From Candidatus Obscuribacterales bacterium (GTDB taxonomy: Bacteria > Cyanobacteriota > Vampirovibrionia > Obscuribacterales > Obscuribacteraceae), in NCBI GenBank assembly GCA_031292355.1, contig JARLHI010000042.1:152820-216819 (forward strand): a DNA stretch of 64,000 nucleotides, given 5' to 3'. Shown one piece after another: positions 27,553 through 35,546 of the stretch; positions within the stretch are counted from its first letter, which is position 1; every line of letters begins with the position of its first letter. The notes under the pieces were generated by a model. The model saw only the letters and a list, made by a program, of their open reading frames with translations, searched no databases and was not told the origin of the DNA. The position numbers and the translations under genes are program-made.

Positions 27553-27582
27553 AAAAAGGAGGTCATCGCTGACCTCCTTTTT
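27553..27582 (+). terminator. Rho-independent terminator of the response regulator
   Basis: A perfect 13-bp stem (27553-27565 with 27570-27582) with TCGC loop ends in TTTTT. It lies 30 nt past the regulator stop. The arms contain GGAGGTCA and TGACCTCC. Confidence 0.93.
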
Positions 27583-27622
27583 GCATTTTGAAGAGCCCTA
27601 GGTGAACCCCAGGAGCTTAGAA

Positions 27623-27892
27623 CTAGCTGCTGCTATCGCCGCAATCTTCGAGATTGACACCCGTTTGCTTGCATTTGGAAAAGCACCAGTTCATCGACAA
27701 TTGCTTGGCGAGAGCGAGATTCTCCACAGACTTAGAGCGCTCTGCAAAAACTTTGCCCAGAAGAGCCTCCAGTTCAGCCTGATGTCCACGCAGCGGCACA
27801 GGCAGCGCTATCACCCAACCGGAGGCACTCTCGGTGATGATATCGGCAAAAAGGTCGTCTGATCTATGCTTGGGTCGAATAAGAGTTGTCAT
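27623..27892 (-). CDS. Small protein of unknown function
   Basis: This is an 89-residue ORF starting MTTLIRPKHRSDDLFADIIT. It continues with SGWVIALPVPLRGHQAELEA and a helical LGKVFAERSKSVENLALAKQ, then ends in a Cys-containing tail. Composition looks like a real cytoplasmic protein and the opposite-strand ORF looks less so. A 14-bp palindrome (AGCATATATATGCT, 27942-27955) lies just upstream. There is no clear SD. I do not recognise the family. Confidence 0.55.
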   Translation of the reverse strand: MTTLIRPKHRSDDLFADIITESASGWVIALPVPLRGHQAELEALLGKVFAERSKSVENLALAKQLSMNWCFSKCKQTGVNLEDCGDSSS

Positions 27893-28221
27893 TGGCGGGC
27901 ACCGACGATCCGAAGACCGTTCCTTGAATTTATCAGTCAGTAGCATATATATGCTTGTATCATAAGTTTACATCACAAATCACGCAATATCTTGAAATGA
28001 GATTCCAAAAATGTTTTGGCAAATTTCTATCAATTTCAGTGGGAACCTTCCCACGAGCGAGAATTTAATTGCCTTCCCAGATAGAGGAATGCCCCAAATG
28101 GGTATATTTTTACCAGGCTGTCACATACAACTTGATTCAGGTTCAATGCAATATGAACCGGGCACCTTCGTTTTCCCTTGTTAATTTCATTTTTCGTGTC
28201 AGTGAGCACACAGGAGAGACC
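27893..28221. other. Intergenic region upstream of the second LRV gene
   Basis: This region of about 330 bp contains the palindrome AGCATATATATGCT (27942-27955) and a 6-bp inverted repeat (GGTTCA at 28140-28145 with TGAACC at 28154-28159) before the LRV gene. Either could be a regulator site. No gene was seen. Confidence 0.4.
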
Positions 28222-28803
28222 ATGACAGAGCCATCAAAACGAAGTACCGGCCGCGGCAAAGACAAGCAAGCAAGCTTACCTGAACAAAAACAGGTGTCCG
28301 GTGAAGAGCTCAAAGTTCGCGGTCAGATGCAGGCTGAACTGGATGTTCTGCAAGTAAGAAAAGTTGTGGCGGGCAATCCCAATACACCTAGACAGGTACT
28401 TGCAAGACTCGCTGAGGATTCCTCGGCATACATTCGCAAATCTGTTGCTGTCAATCCCAAAACCCCACCTGATGTTCTCAAACGTCTGGCAAGTGACCAA
28501 AATAGTGAAGTTCGTCTGGCTGTCGCAGAAAATCCCCATATTCCTGCAGAAATTCTGGCGATGCTCGTTCAAGACGCCGATGTAGACGTGCGTTTTGGTG
28601 TCGCCGAAAATCCCCATATCCACGAAGACGTGCTCTTTCAGCTCACAACTGATGACAATCCTTTTGTGCGTCACAGGGCGATGAAAACACTGGAGATGCT
28701 TGCTCCTGATGTTCAATCACGCCTGAAAATCATGCTGCAACAGGCGTTTCTGTTTTCGCACAACAATGGAAATCAATCAGAACAAAAAAGCAAAGAAGCT
28801 TGA
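28222..28803 (+). CDS. LRV-repeat protein
   Basis: This is a 193-residue protein. A charged N-terminal tail (residues 1-45) precedes at least four LRV-like repeats, each about 24 residues (VAGNPNTPRQVLARLAEDSS, VAVNPKTPPDVLKRLASDQN, VAENPHIPAEILAMLVQDAD, VAENPHIHEDVLFQLTTDDN). The VAxNP pattern is strict. Azotobacter LRV proteins are the type family and may carry an Fe-S cluster, but no such N-terminal Cys set is visible here. Start is ATG 28222 with AGGAG at 5 nt; the ORF is open to 28069 without other support. Confidence 0.87.
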   Translation: MTEPSKRSTGRGKDKQASLPEQKQVSGEELKVRGQMQAELDVLQVRKVVAGNPNTPRQVLARLAEDSSAYIRKSVAVNPKTPPDVLKRLASDQNSEVRLAVAENPHIPAEILAMLVQDADVDVRFGVAENPHIHEDVLFQLTTDDNPFVRHRAMKTLEMLAPDVQSRLKIMLQQAFLFSHNNGNQSEQKSKEA

Positions 28804-28813
28804 ACTTCTTTGC
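28783..28813 (-). terminator. Rho-independent terminator of gyrA
   Basis: On the minus strand GCAAAGAAG (28813-28805) and CTTCTTTGC (28798-28790) form a 9-bp stem with a 6-nt loop, then TTTTTTG. It lies about 50 nt past the gyrA stop and overlaps the last codons of the convergent LRV gene. Confidence 0.85.
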
Positions 28814-28861
28814 TCTTTCGAATTGACGAGATCTAGATCACAATAGCGCTTGATCTGTGCA

Positions 28862-31378
28862 CTATGGCGTATCGAGATCGCCTGATTGATCTTCAGGTTC
28901 AACCAGCGGCGTGACTGAAACGACCGAGTCGTCTTCGCCCAACTGCTGAATACGAACACCTGTAGCCATGCGCCCCTGCGTACTGATTTCATCAACCTGC
29001 TGCCGCACTACCACACCATTGGCGGTGGCAATCATGACGCCATCGCCTGGTCTGACCATACGCAATGCCGCAAGGCGTGAATTGACGTTTTTGAACTTGG
29101 TACCGATGAGGCCCATGCCGCCGCGTCCTTGTTGTCTAAATTCTTCCATTTTGACGAGCTTACCGAAACCATCGTTTGTGACAACGAGAATCTTGGCCGA
29201 TTCGTCCGCTGCAGCTACTACATCGAAGCCGACGATCTTATCGCCTTCTCGCAATGTGATTGCTTTGACACCACGAGCAGCCCGTCCCATTGGACGCAAT
29301 TCGTCTTCCGAGTAGCGAATACACATACCGTCGCCGGTACCGATGAGCACGTCGACGCTGCCATCAGATGGTCTGACCCAGCCGAGTTGATCGCCTTCAC
29401 CCAGACTAATAGCAATGATGCCATTCTTGCGGATGTTAGCAAGTTCAGACATCTGCACTTTCTTGATGAATGCCTGACGAGTGAGCATGATCAAGAATTT
29501 GTCTTCAGCAAAATCAGCAACTGGAATAACTGCTGTGACAGCTTCTTCGAAGGAATTAATTGGCGCCAAATTGACAATGGCAATGCCTCGAGCATTCCTG
29601 CTGCTTTCCGGCAGTTCAAGCACTTCTACAGAGTAGACCTGTCCTTTGTCGGTAAAAACAAGAAGTTTGTCGTGCATATTGGCGATGAAGAAGTGCTCGA
29701 GATCGTCCTCTTCTCTGGTCTTCATACCAGTGACACCACGAGTGTTTCGTCTTTGACGCTTGAAGCTGTCGAGCGGCATACGCTTGATGTAGCCCTGTTT
29801 GGTGATGAATACAGCCATCGGTTCATTTGGAATCAAATCCTTGACCGATAGCATTTCATAAGACCCCTCAATAGCAGTACGCCTGGGGTCTTTCTTTTCG
29901 CCGCCGAACTTGGTTCGAATTTCAATCAATTCTTCTTTGATGATGTCGTTTACAAGTTTGCGGCTGGCGAGAATATCGTTATAACGTTTGATATCGAGCT
30001 GAATTGCATCGTATTCGGCTTGAATTTTGCCGCGTTCCAATCCAGTTAATCGACGCAATTGCATTTCAAGAATGGCATTTGCTTGAGGCTCATCTAAGGC
30101 GAATTTGGTCATCAATCCTTCGCGAGCTTCTTCCGTGGAATTAGCAGCGCGAATAGTTTTGATCACTTCTTCCATATTGGACAGGGCTTTCAAATAGCCT
30201 TCCAAAATGTGCGAACGGTCAATTGCTTTTTTGAGGTAGTACTGCGTACGTCTGGTGATAACGTCCACGCGGTGCTCGATGAATTCGGACAAAAGTGCAG
30301 ACAACTCGAGCGTCATCGGCTTGCCTTTGACCAGAGCAAGCGTATTCACCGGGAACGACTGCTGCAATTGAGTATGCTTGTAGAGATTGTTCAAAACAAC
30401 GTCTGGTCGAGCATCACGTTTCAATTCAATGACAACTCGCAAACCCGTTTTATCGGTTTCATCATTGATATCGCTGATGCCCTGTAGCTTTTCGTCTCTG
30501 ACGAGTTCGGCAACACGCTTCGTGAATGCTTCAGGACCAACCAAATAAGGCAAGGTTGTGATGATTATCGCCATGCGCGCCTGGCGATTGCCGGTGCTTG
30601 GCACCTGTTCGATGGTGGCCAGACCGCGTACAGGAATGGAACCACGACCAGTCGTGAATGCTTCGGTGATACCGTCGGTTCCCATAATTGTGCCGCCACC
30701 GGGGAAATCTGGTCCTTTGATGTATTGCATCAATTCCAACGAAGTCAAATCAGGATTATCGACTTTGGCGATAGTGCCATCTATAACTTCAGTTAGATTG
30801 TGTGGCGGAATATTAGTGGCCATGCCTACTGCAATTCCTGACGATCCATTCAAAAGCAAAGTGGGAATTCTGGAAGGAAGAACGGAGGGCTCTTTGCGCG
30901 TTTCGTCAAAATTCGTACGCATAATGACTGTATCGGCTTCGATATCAGCCAGCATTTCGTTCGATAGAGGAGCCAGACGGGCTTCTGTATAACGCATAGC
31001 CGCAGGTCCGTTGTCCAGGTCACCAAAGTTTCCCTGTCCATCTACTAATGGGTAGCGGCTGGCACTTGGTTGAGCCAAACGTACGAGCGAATCATAAATC
31101 GCACTGTCACCGTGAGGATGGTATTTACCCATGACATCACCGACTGTACGAGCCGACTTCATGTGCTTTCCGGTGGGCTCAAGACCAAGCTCGTGCATAC
31201 CGAAAATGATGCGTCGGTGAACTGGTTTTAAGCCGTCTCTGGCATCTGGAATTGCACGACTGACGATAACGGACATGGCATAGTCGATAAACGACTTGCG
31301 CATTTCGTCTCTGACTTCAATCCTGACAATCCGACCACTATTTGAGGGGCCGCCGCCATCGCCTGTTGGTGTGCTCAA
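28862..31378 (-). CDS. gyrA: DNA gyrase subunit A
   Basis: This 838-residue breakage-reunion subunit has catalytic Tyr130 in [10 protein letters not shown]. The quinolone-determining region reads [10 protein letters not shown], with Ser92 and Asp96 in the positions of E. coli Ser83 and Asp87, so no classical resistance change is seen. The GyrA-box QRRNTRG at residues 542-548, at the start of the C-terminal propeller, marks it as gyrase rather than topoisomerase IV. The start is TTG, with AGGAG 8 nt upstream. Confidence 0.97.
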   Translation of the reverse strand: MSTPTGDGGGPSNSGRIVRIEVRDEMRKSFIDYAMSVIVSRAIPDARDGLKPVHRRIIFGMHELGLEPTGKHMKSARTVGDVMGKYHPHGDSAIYDSLVRLAQPSASRYPLVDGQGNFGDLDNGPAAMRYTEARLAPLSNEMLADIEADTVIMRTNFDETRKEPSVLPSRIPTLLLNGSSGIAVGMATNIPPHNLTEVIDGTIAKVDNPDLTSLELMQYIKGPDFPGGGTIMGTDGITEAFTTGRGSIPVRGLATIEQVPSTGNRQARMAIIITTLPYLVGPEAFTKRVAELVRDEKLQGISDINDETDKTGLRVVIELKRDARPDVVLNNLYKHTQLQQSFPVNTLALVKGKPMTLELSALLSEFIEHRVDVITRRTQYYLKKAIDRSHILEGYLKALSNMEEVIKTIRAANSTEEAREGLMTKFALDEPQANAILEMQLRRLTGLERGKIQAEYDAIQLDIKRYNDILASRKLVNDIIKEELIEIRTKFGGEKKDPRRTAIEGSYEMLSVKDLIPNEPMAVFITKQGYIKRMPLDSFKRQRRNTRGVTGMKTREEDDLEHFFIANMHDKLLVFTDKGQVYSVEVLELPESSRNARGIAIVNLAPINSFEEAVTAVIPVADFAEDKFLIMLTRQAFIKKVQMSELANIRKNGIIAISLGEGDQLGWVRPSDGSVDVLIGTGDGMCIRYSEDELRPMGRAARGVKAITLREGDKIVGFDVVAAADESAKILVVTNDGFGKLVKMEEFRQQGRGGMGLIGTKFKNVNSRLAALRMVRPGDGVMIATANGVVVRQQVDEISTQGRMATGVRIQQLGEDDSVVSVTPLVEPEDQSGDLDTP

Positions 31379-31703
31379 GTATCAGTCTCCTGGCTAAAAA
31401 ATCCGACTATATAAGTTGCGATTACCGCACAGGCAAGAGTATAACATGTGCAAAGATTCCGCTCCTGAAGCGGCTTTTAAGCGGCAAAAACATTATCAAA
31501 TCGATATCAAAAAAGTCGAAACCTAGCCAGCAATAGCCGGCAATTGATAGATTCCATCAAGACTGTAAACACAATCACACGAGGGATATACGAGCGGACA
31601 TTGGCCACGTCAAATGGCGTAAGATAGTCACTCAAATGCCTGACTCGGGCAATTTCGGCCAATTGAGCCGATTCACATTACTTCTTATCAGAGGGGCTTG
31701 TCA
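31379..31703. other. gyrA-lysS divergent intergenic region
   Basis: This region of about 325 bp holds the gyrA promoter described separately. The lysS promoter is not clear. A GAGGGG site lies at 31691-31696 just before lysS. No gene was seen. Confidence 0.4.
31408..31436 (-). promoter_or_regulatory. Probable gyrA promoter
   Basis: On the minus strand TTGCCT (31436-31431) and TATATA (31413-31408) are separated by 17 bp. This puts transcription start near 31401 and gives a short leader of about 23 nt with the gyrA SD. Confidence 0.6.
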
Positions 31704-33224
31704 TTGGTGACTGCAGAACACGAAGGCTCAAGGCTTAGAGACGAGCGCATAAAAAAACTCAACACGCTCAAGGAAAACGGCATCAATCCGTATCCTTATG
31801 CCTTCGAGCGCACTCATCGCGCCGGCGAATTACAGGCCAAATATGCAGACTTAGCCCCTGAAGTAGAAACCGAAGACTTTGTCAGAGTCTGCGGCAGAAT
31901 TATGAACGAACGCAACACCTGGATGTTTGTTGACGTAGTCGATGAATCGGGAAAAATCCAGGTTTTCTGCCACAAACAAAATCTCAGCGAAGACAAGATC
32001 AAAGGACTCCGCCTATTCGACAAAGGTGATTTCATCGGCGTTGAAGGAACCATTCGCCGCACCAAGGCTGGTGAACTTTCTGTCAAAGTGACAAATTACG
32101 AAATGCTCGGCAAATCGTTGTTGCCACTGCCGATTAGCTGGGACGGATTCACCGATGTAGAGGCTCGCTACAGACATCGATACGTCGACATGATTATGCA
32201 TCCTGAAGTGCGTGAGACTTTCAAAAAACGCTCGCTTGCAGTTCGATTCATTCGACGCTTTCTCGACGATCGCGATTGTCTGGAAGTCGAAACACCAGTT
32301 TTGCAAGTAGAAGCCGGTGGCGCTGACGCGCGGCCATTCGTGACGCACCACAATGCTCTCGATATGCAATTGTATTTGCGTATCGCCACAGAGTTGCATC
32401 TGAAAAGACTGATTGTGGGTGGATTTGAAAGAGTCTACGAAATCGGTCGCATCTTTCGCAATGAAGGCCTAAGTACACGGCACAATCCAGAATTCACAAC
32501 ACTAGAATTGTATTGGGCGTATGGCGATTACAATGATTTGATGAATTTGACAGAAGAAATGGTACTAGGTCTGGTGCAAGAATTGCACGCAGGCAAAACG
32601 TCGTTGACCTATCAAGAACACGAGATGAATTTCGCCCGCCCCTGGAAGAAAATTCGCATGGCCGACGCCATCAAAGAAGTAACGGGGCTTGATGTCAATT
32701 CGCTCAACACATTTGACGAAGCGCAAACTGCAGCCAAAGCACTGGGCGTCGAGATTAAAGATCTCGATTCAATAGGACACATTGTCAACGCCATTTTTGA
32801 AGACAAAGTCGAATCAACGCTGATTCAACCGACCTTCATCACTGACTACCCATTCGAAACTTCGCCACTGACCAAACCCCATCGCACAAACACGGGTGAA
32901 GTAGAGCGTTTCGAGCTCTTCGCGTACGGGCGAGAACTGGCTAATGGTTATTCTGAATTGACGGACCCAGAAGATCAAAGAAAGAGATTGGAAGACCAAG
33001 CTCGTAAAAAAGCGGCTGGCAATGCCGAAGCGATGCCTATGGATCTGGATTTCATCGAAGCGATGGAGTACGGAATGCCGCCATGCATGGGCATCGGCAT
33101 TGGTATTGATCGACTGGTAATGCTTCTGACGAATTCCGCATCTATTCGCGACGTCATTCCATTTCCAACGATGAAACCTATTGCTAAACATGGACAAAAC
33201 GACGGCAAAGAAGAAAAATCCTGA
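31704..33224 (+). CDS. lysS: Lysyl-tRNA synthetase, class II
   Basis: This 506-residue class II synthetase charges tRNA-Lys. The N-terminal OB-fold anticodon domain (VCGRIMNERNTWMFVDVVDE) is followed by the catalytic domain. Motif 2 is FRNEGLSTRHNPEFTTLELY and motif 3 is GIGIGIDRLVMLLTN. The ORF is open from TTG 31698, but that leaves only 1 nt after the GAGGGG SD. TTG 31704 (7 nt) or GTG 31707 (10 nt) fit far better. Its stop overlaps the next gene's ATG by 1 nt. Confidence 0.95.
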   Translation: MVTAEHEGSRLRDERIKKLNTLKENGINPYPYAFERTHRAGELQAKYADLAPEVETEDFVRVCGRIMNERNTWMFVDVVDESGKIQVFCHKQNLSEDKIKGLRLFDKGDFIGVEGTIRRTKAGELSVKVTNYEMLGKSLLPLPISWDGFTDVEARYRHRYVDMIMHPEVRETFKKRSLAVRFIRRFLDDRDCLEVETPVLQVEAGGADARPFVTHHNALDMQLYLRIATELHLKRLIVGGFERVYEIGRIFRNEGLSTRHNPEFTTLELYWAYGDYNDLMNLTEEMVLGLVQELHAGKTSLTYQEHEMNFARPWKKIRMADAIKEVTGLDVNSLNTFDEAQTAAKALGVEIKDLDSIGHIVNAIFEDKVESTLIQPTFITDYPFETSPLTKPHRTNTGEVERFELFAYGRELANGYSELTDPEDQRKRLEDQARKKAAGNAEAMPMDLDFIEAMEYGMPPCMGIGIGIDRLVMLLTNSASIRDVIPFPTMKPIAKHGQNDGKEEKS

Positions 33225-33751
33225 TGACTCTTATTCGCGTATACGTTTTCAATCAGCAGTTGATCATTCCGACGGTTGCCCAAACAGAGGACGGCTTTTT
33301 CGTGGATTTAGGTCCAGTGAAAGTACTGACAATGAGGCAGCTGGAGCTGTGGGAACCGGCAATTCTAAAATCGCTTCTAATCGGTAATGCGATCATACCC
33401 ACACCCGATCCTGCAGATGAGCCCGGTTCTGCCATTCTCGATAAATTGAACATCCGCAAGTGGTCGACGTTTGAAACTCAAGCCATCATGTACACTCTGC
33501 ACGACGGTGGACGCTATGTGATGCTGCATCGCACTGGCAAAGGTGCAAATGGAATGTGGGACAACAGCACAATGGAGCAGCGCAAATTTGATTCGCGCAC
33601 ACCCCGACCATTAGTAGTTGAAGCCTTGCTTTCCGATATCAAAAAGCAGCCTGAGTTCAAGCCGCCATCTACAGGTTTGATGGTTTTGCCTAAAGAAGAA
33701 AAAGAAGCGAAAAAGGCACCACTGCAAATTACAGATCAGTCGAAAAAATAA
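33224..33751 (+). CDS. Protein of unknown function co-transcribed with lysS
   Basis: This 175-residue protein starts MTLIRVYVFNQQLIIPTVAQ and has a basic C-terminal tail (KEEKEAKKAPLQITDQSKK). The middle is a mixed alpha/beta stretch with GGRYVMLHRTGKGANGMWD. No signal peptide or membrane segment is present. Overlap of the start with the lysS stop (TGATG) implies translational coupling. Family not recognised. Confidence 0.72.
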   Translation: MTLIRVYVFNQQLIIPTVAQTEDGFFVDLGPVKVLTMRQLELWEPAILKSLLIGNAIIPTPDPADEPGSAILDKLNIRKWSTFETQAIMYTLHDGGRYVMLHRTGKGANGMWDNSTMEQRKFDSRTPRPLVVEALLSDIKKQPEFKPPSTGLMVLPKEEKEAKKAPLQITDQSKK

Positions 33752-33782
33752 GTCTAGTTAAATCCAACGCCTTCACAACTCA

Positions 33783-33808
33783 ACAGGTAAACTTGCAAGT
33801 TTACCTGT
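33783..33808. promoter_or_regulatory. 26-bp perfect palindrome, probable MarR operator
   Basis: The left half ACAGGTAAACTTG is exactly mirrored to give a 26-bp palindrome. It covers the -35 box of the promoter below and lies 20 bp before the marR-like ATG. MarR regulators bind such palindromes as dimers, so autorepression is the natural reading. Confidence 0.8.
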
Positions 33809-33821
33809 CAAGCTTTATACT
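33793..33821 (+). promoter_or_regulatory. Promoter of the MarR-MFS operon
   Basis: TTGCAA (33793-33798) and TATACT (33816-33821) are spaced by exactly 17 bp. Start of transcription would fall at 33828-33829, which is the A of the ATG, so the mRNA appears leaderless; no SD precedes the start codon. Confidence 0.7.
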
Positions 33822-33828
33822 TCACGTT

Positions 33829-34254
33829 ATGAAGAAGAGCCGTGACACAGAGATTGCTGATTTAATTCAAGCGATACGCCTGCTCGTGCGCCGCTCACGG
33901 AGAGCCGGAGCTGCACAGGGGCTGTCGTGGACAGAAGCCGCCGTCCTGTCGCGCTTGAGCAAAGATGGACCGGCGACAACAGCAGAGCTCGCACGAGCCG
34001 AGAGTATGAAGCCTCAATCGATGGGCGCAAAAATAGTCGTTCTCGAAGAGCAAAAACTGGTCGAACGAAAGCGTCATCCAAGTGATGGACGCCAGGTTGT
34101 GATCGTTTTGACACCCCAGGGCTCAGCCGTTTGCAAAATGGTTCAGGATGCACAGCGGGCCTGGTTTGCAGATATTGTCGAAAAGCTTGACGACTCAGAA
34201 CAAAGCACATTATTTACTGCAACCAAAATCATTCAACGTATGGGTGAGTTGTAG
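33829..34254 (+). CDS. MarR-family transcriptional regulator
   Basis: This 141-residue winged-helix regulator shows the helix-turn-helix and wing pattern AELARAESMKPQSMGAKIVV, then LVERKRHPSDGRQVVIVLT. Such proteins repress efflux or stress genes and release DNA on binding a small aromatic ligand. It precedes the MFS gene by 2 nt, so it should control that exporter and itself through the palindrome upstream. The ATG at 33829 is preferred to the TTG at 33793, because the latter lies inside the operator. Confidence 0.9.
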   Translation: MKKSRDTEIADLIQAIRLLVRRSRRAGAAQGLSWTEAAVLSRLSKDGPATTAELARAESMKPQSMGAKIVVLEEQKLVERKRHPSDGRQVVIVLTPQGSAVCKMVQDAQRAWFADIVEKLDDSEQSTLFTATKIIQRMGEL

Positions 34255-34256
34255 CC

Positions 34257-35546
34257 ATGAGTGGAACATTTAACAGCACTTTCCGGTCATTAAATGGTTA
34301 CAACTACCGGGTCTGGGCAAGCGGTGCCATTGTCTCCAATATTGGCACATGGATGCAGCGAACAGCTCAAGACTGGATTGTGCTGACACAACTTACACAT
34401 AATAATGCCACTGCTGTTGGTATCGTCATGGCGTTACAATTCGGACCGCAAGTTGCATTTTTACCGGTGACTGGATGGGCAGCAGATCACTTTGATAAAC
34501 GCAAATTACTGGTGGCAACGCAGGCGGCAATGGGAGCATTGGCACTTGGTCTGGGATTGCTTACGGTCTCAGGATTAGTACAGCTCTGGCATGTATACTT
34601 TTTCGCGTTTGGTCTGGGCTGTGTGACTGCCTTCGACTCACCGGCCCGCCAATCATTTGTTTCAGAAATGGTTGACGAAGCAAATTTGTCAAACGCGGTT
34701 GCTCTGAATTCCTCTTCTTTCAATGCAGCGCGCATGATTGGTCCGGCTGTAGCTGGCGTCCTCATATCATCGGTTGGCTCGGGCGTTGTATTTTTGATTA
34801 ACGCTGCTTCTTTTGTCGCAGTTTTGTATTCGCTGAAATGCCTACGCGTCGAGGAATTGCATCACCGAGACCCGGTCAAAGCCAAGAAGGCTAAACTGGC
34901 CGATGGCTTTCGCTATATATCAAAACGCCCTGATATTAAAGCAATTTTGGTGATGGTGTTTTTAATCGGCACTTTCGGCTTAAATTTTCCAATTTATATA
35001 TCAACGATGGCAGTCACGGCTTTTCATACCGGTGCAAGCAAATTCGGATTTTTGACCTCGATGATGGCGATGGGCTCCGTGACAGGAGCCTTACTGAGCG
35101 CAAGACGCGATAAACCAAGAGTTGCTTTCTTATTTGCAGGCACTGCAATATTTGGTGCTGGCTTATTTGCGAGTTCACTGATGCCCAATTATTTTCTCTT
35201 TGGCATGACTTTGATGCTTGTTGGAGTGGCTGCACAAACATTCAACACCACAGCCATTGGCGCTGTGCAACTGGCGACAGAGCCAGGAGTGCGCGGACGC
35301 GTGATGGCGATTTTTCTCGCTGTCGCGCAAGGCGGCACTCCAATTGGTGCGCCAATTGTAGGTTGGGTCGCTGACCATTATGGTCCTCGAGCAGGCCTGC
35401 TCGTAGGGGCTCTCGCTGGCATGCTGGCTTCGATTGTATGGGTAGCCTATCTAACTACTCACCGCAATCTGCGCATGCAAATGGCTGATGGGCGTCCCAA
35501 ATTTTCTTTTGACGAGACTCAAGCTATCGCAGCTCAAGAATTGTGA
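34257..35546 (+). CDS. MFS transporter, EntS/MFS_3 type
   Basis: This 429-residue, 12-segment exporter of the major facilitator superfamily resembles the enterobactin exporter group (NIGTWMQRTAQDWIVLTQLT near the N-terminus, GWAADHFDKRK loop, AFDSPARQSFVSEMV). It follows the MarR gene by 2 nt. The likely role is efflux of a toxic compound sensed by that regulator; the substrate is unknown. Its 3' end overlaps the convergent kinase gene by 13 nt. Confidence 0.9.
   Translation: MSGTFNSTFRSLNGYNYRVWASGAIVSNIGTWMQRTAQDWIVLTQLTHNNATAVGIVMALQFGPQVAFLPVTGWAADHFDKRKLLVATQAAMGALALGLGLLTVSGLVQLWHVYFFAFGLGCVTAFDSPARQSFVSEMVDEANLSNAVALNSSSFNAARMIGPAVAGVLISSVGSGVVFLINAASFVAVLYSLKCLRVEELHHRDPVKAKKAKLADGFRYISKRPDIKAILVMVFLIGTFGLNFPIYISTMAVTAFHTGASKFGFLTSMMAMGSVTGALLSARRDKPRVAFLFAGTAIFGAGLFASSLMPNYFLFGMTLMLVGVAAQTFNTTAIGAVQLATEPGVRGRVMAIFLAVAQGGTPIGAPIVGWVADHYGPRAGLLVGALAGMLASIVWVAYLTTHRNLRMQMADGRPKFSFDETQAIAAQEL

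Noticed and set aside
27602..27862. 86-codon plus-strand ORF
   Set aside because: The minus-strand ORF covering the same bases looks more protein-like; no SD for the plus ORF.
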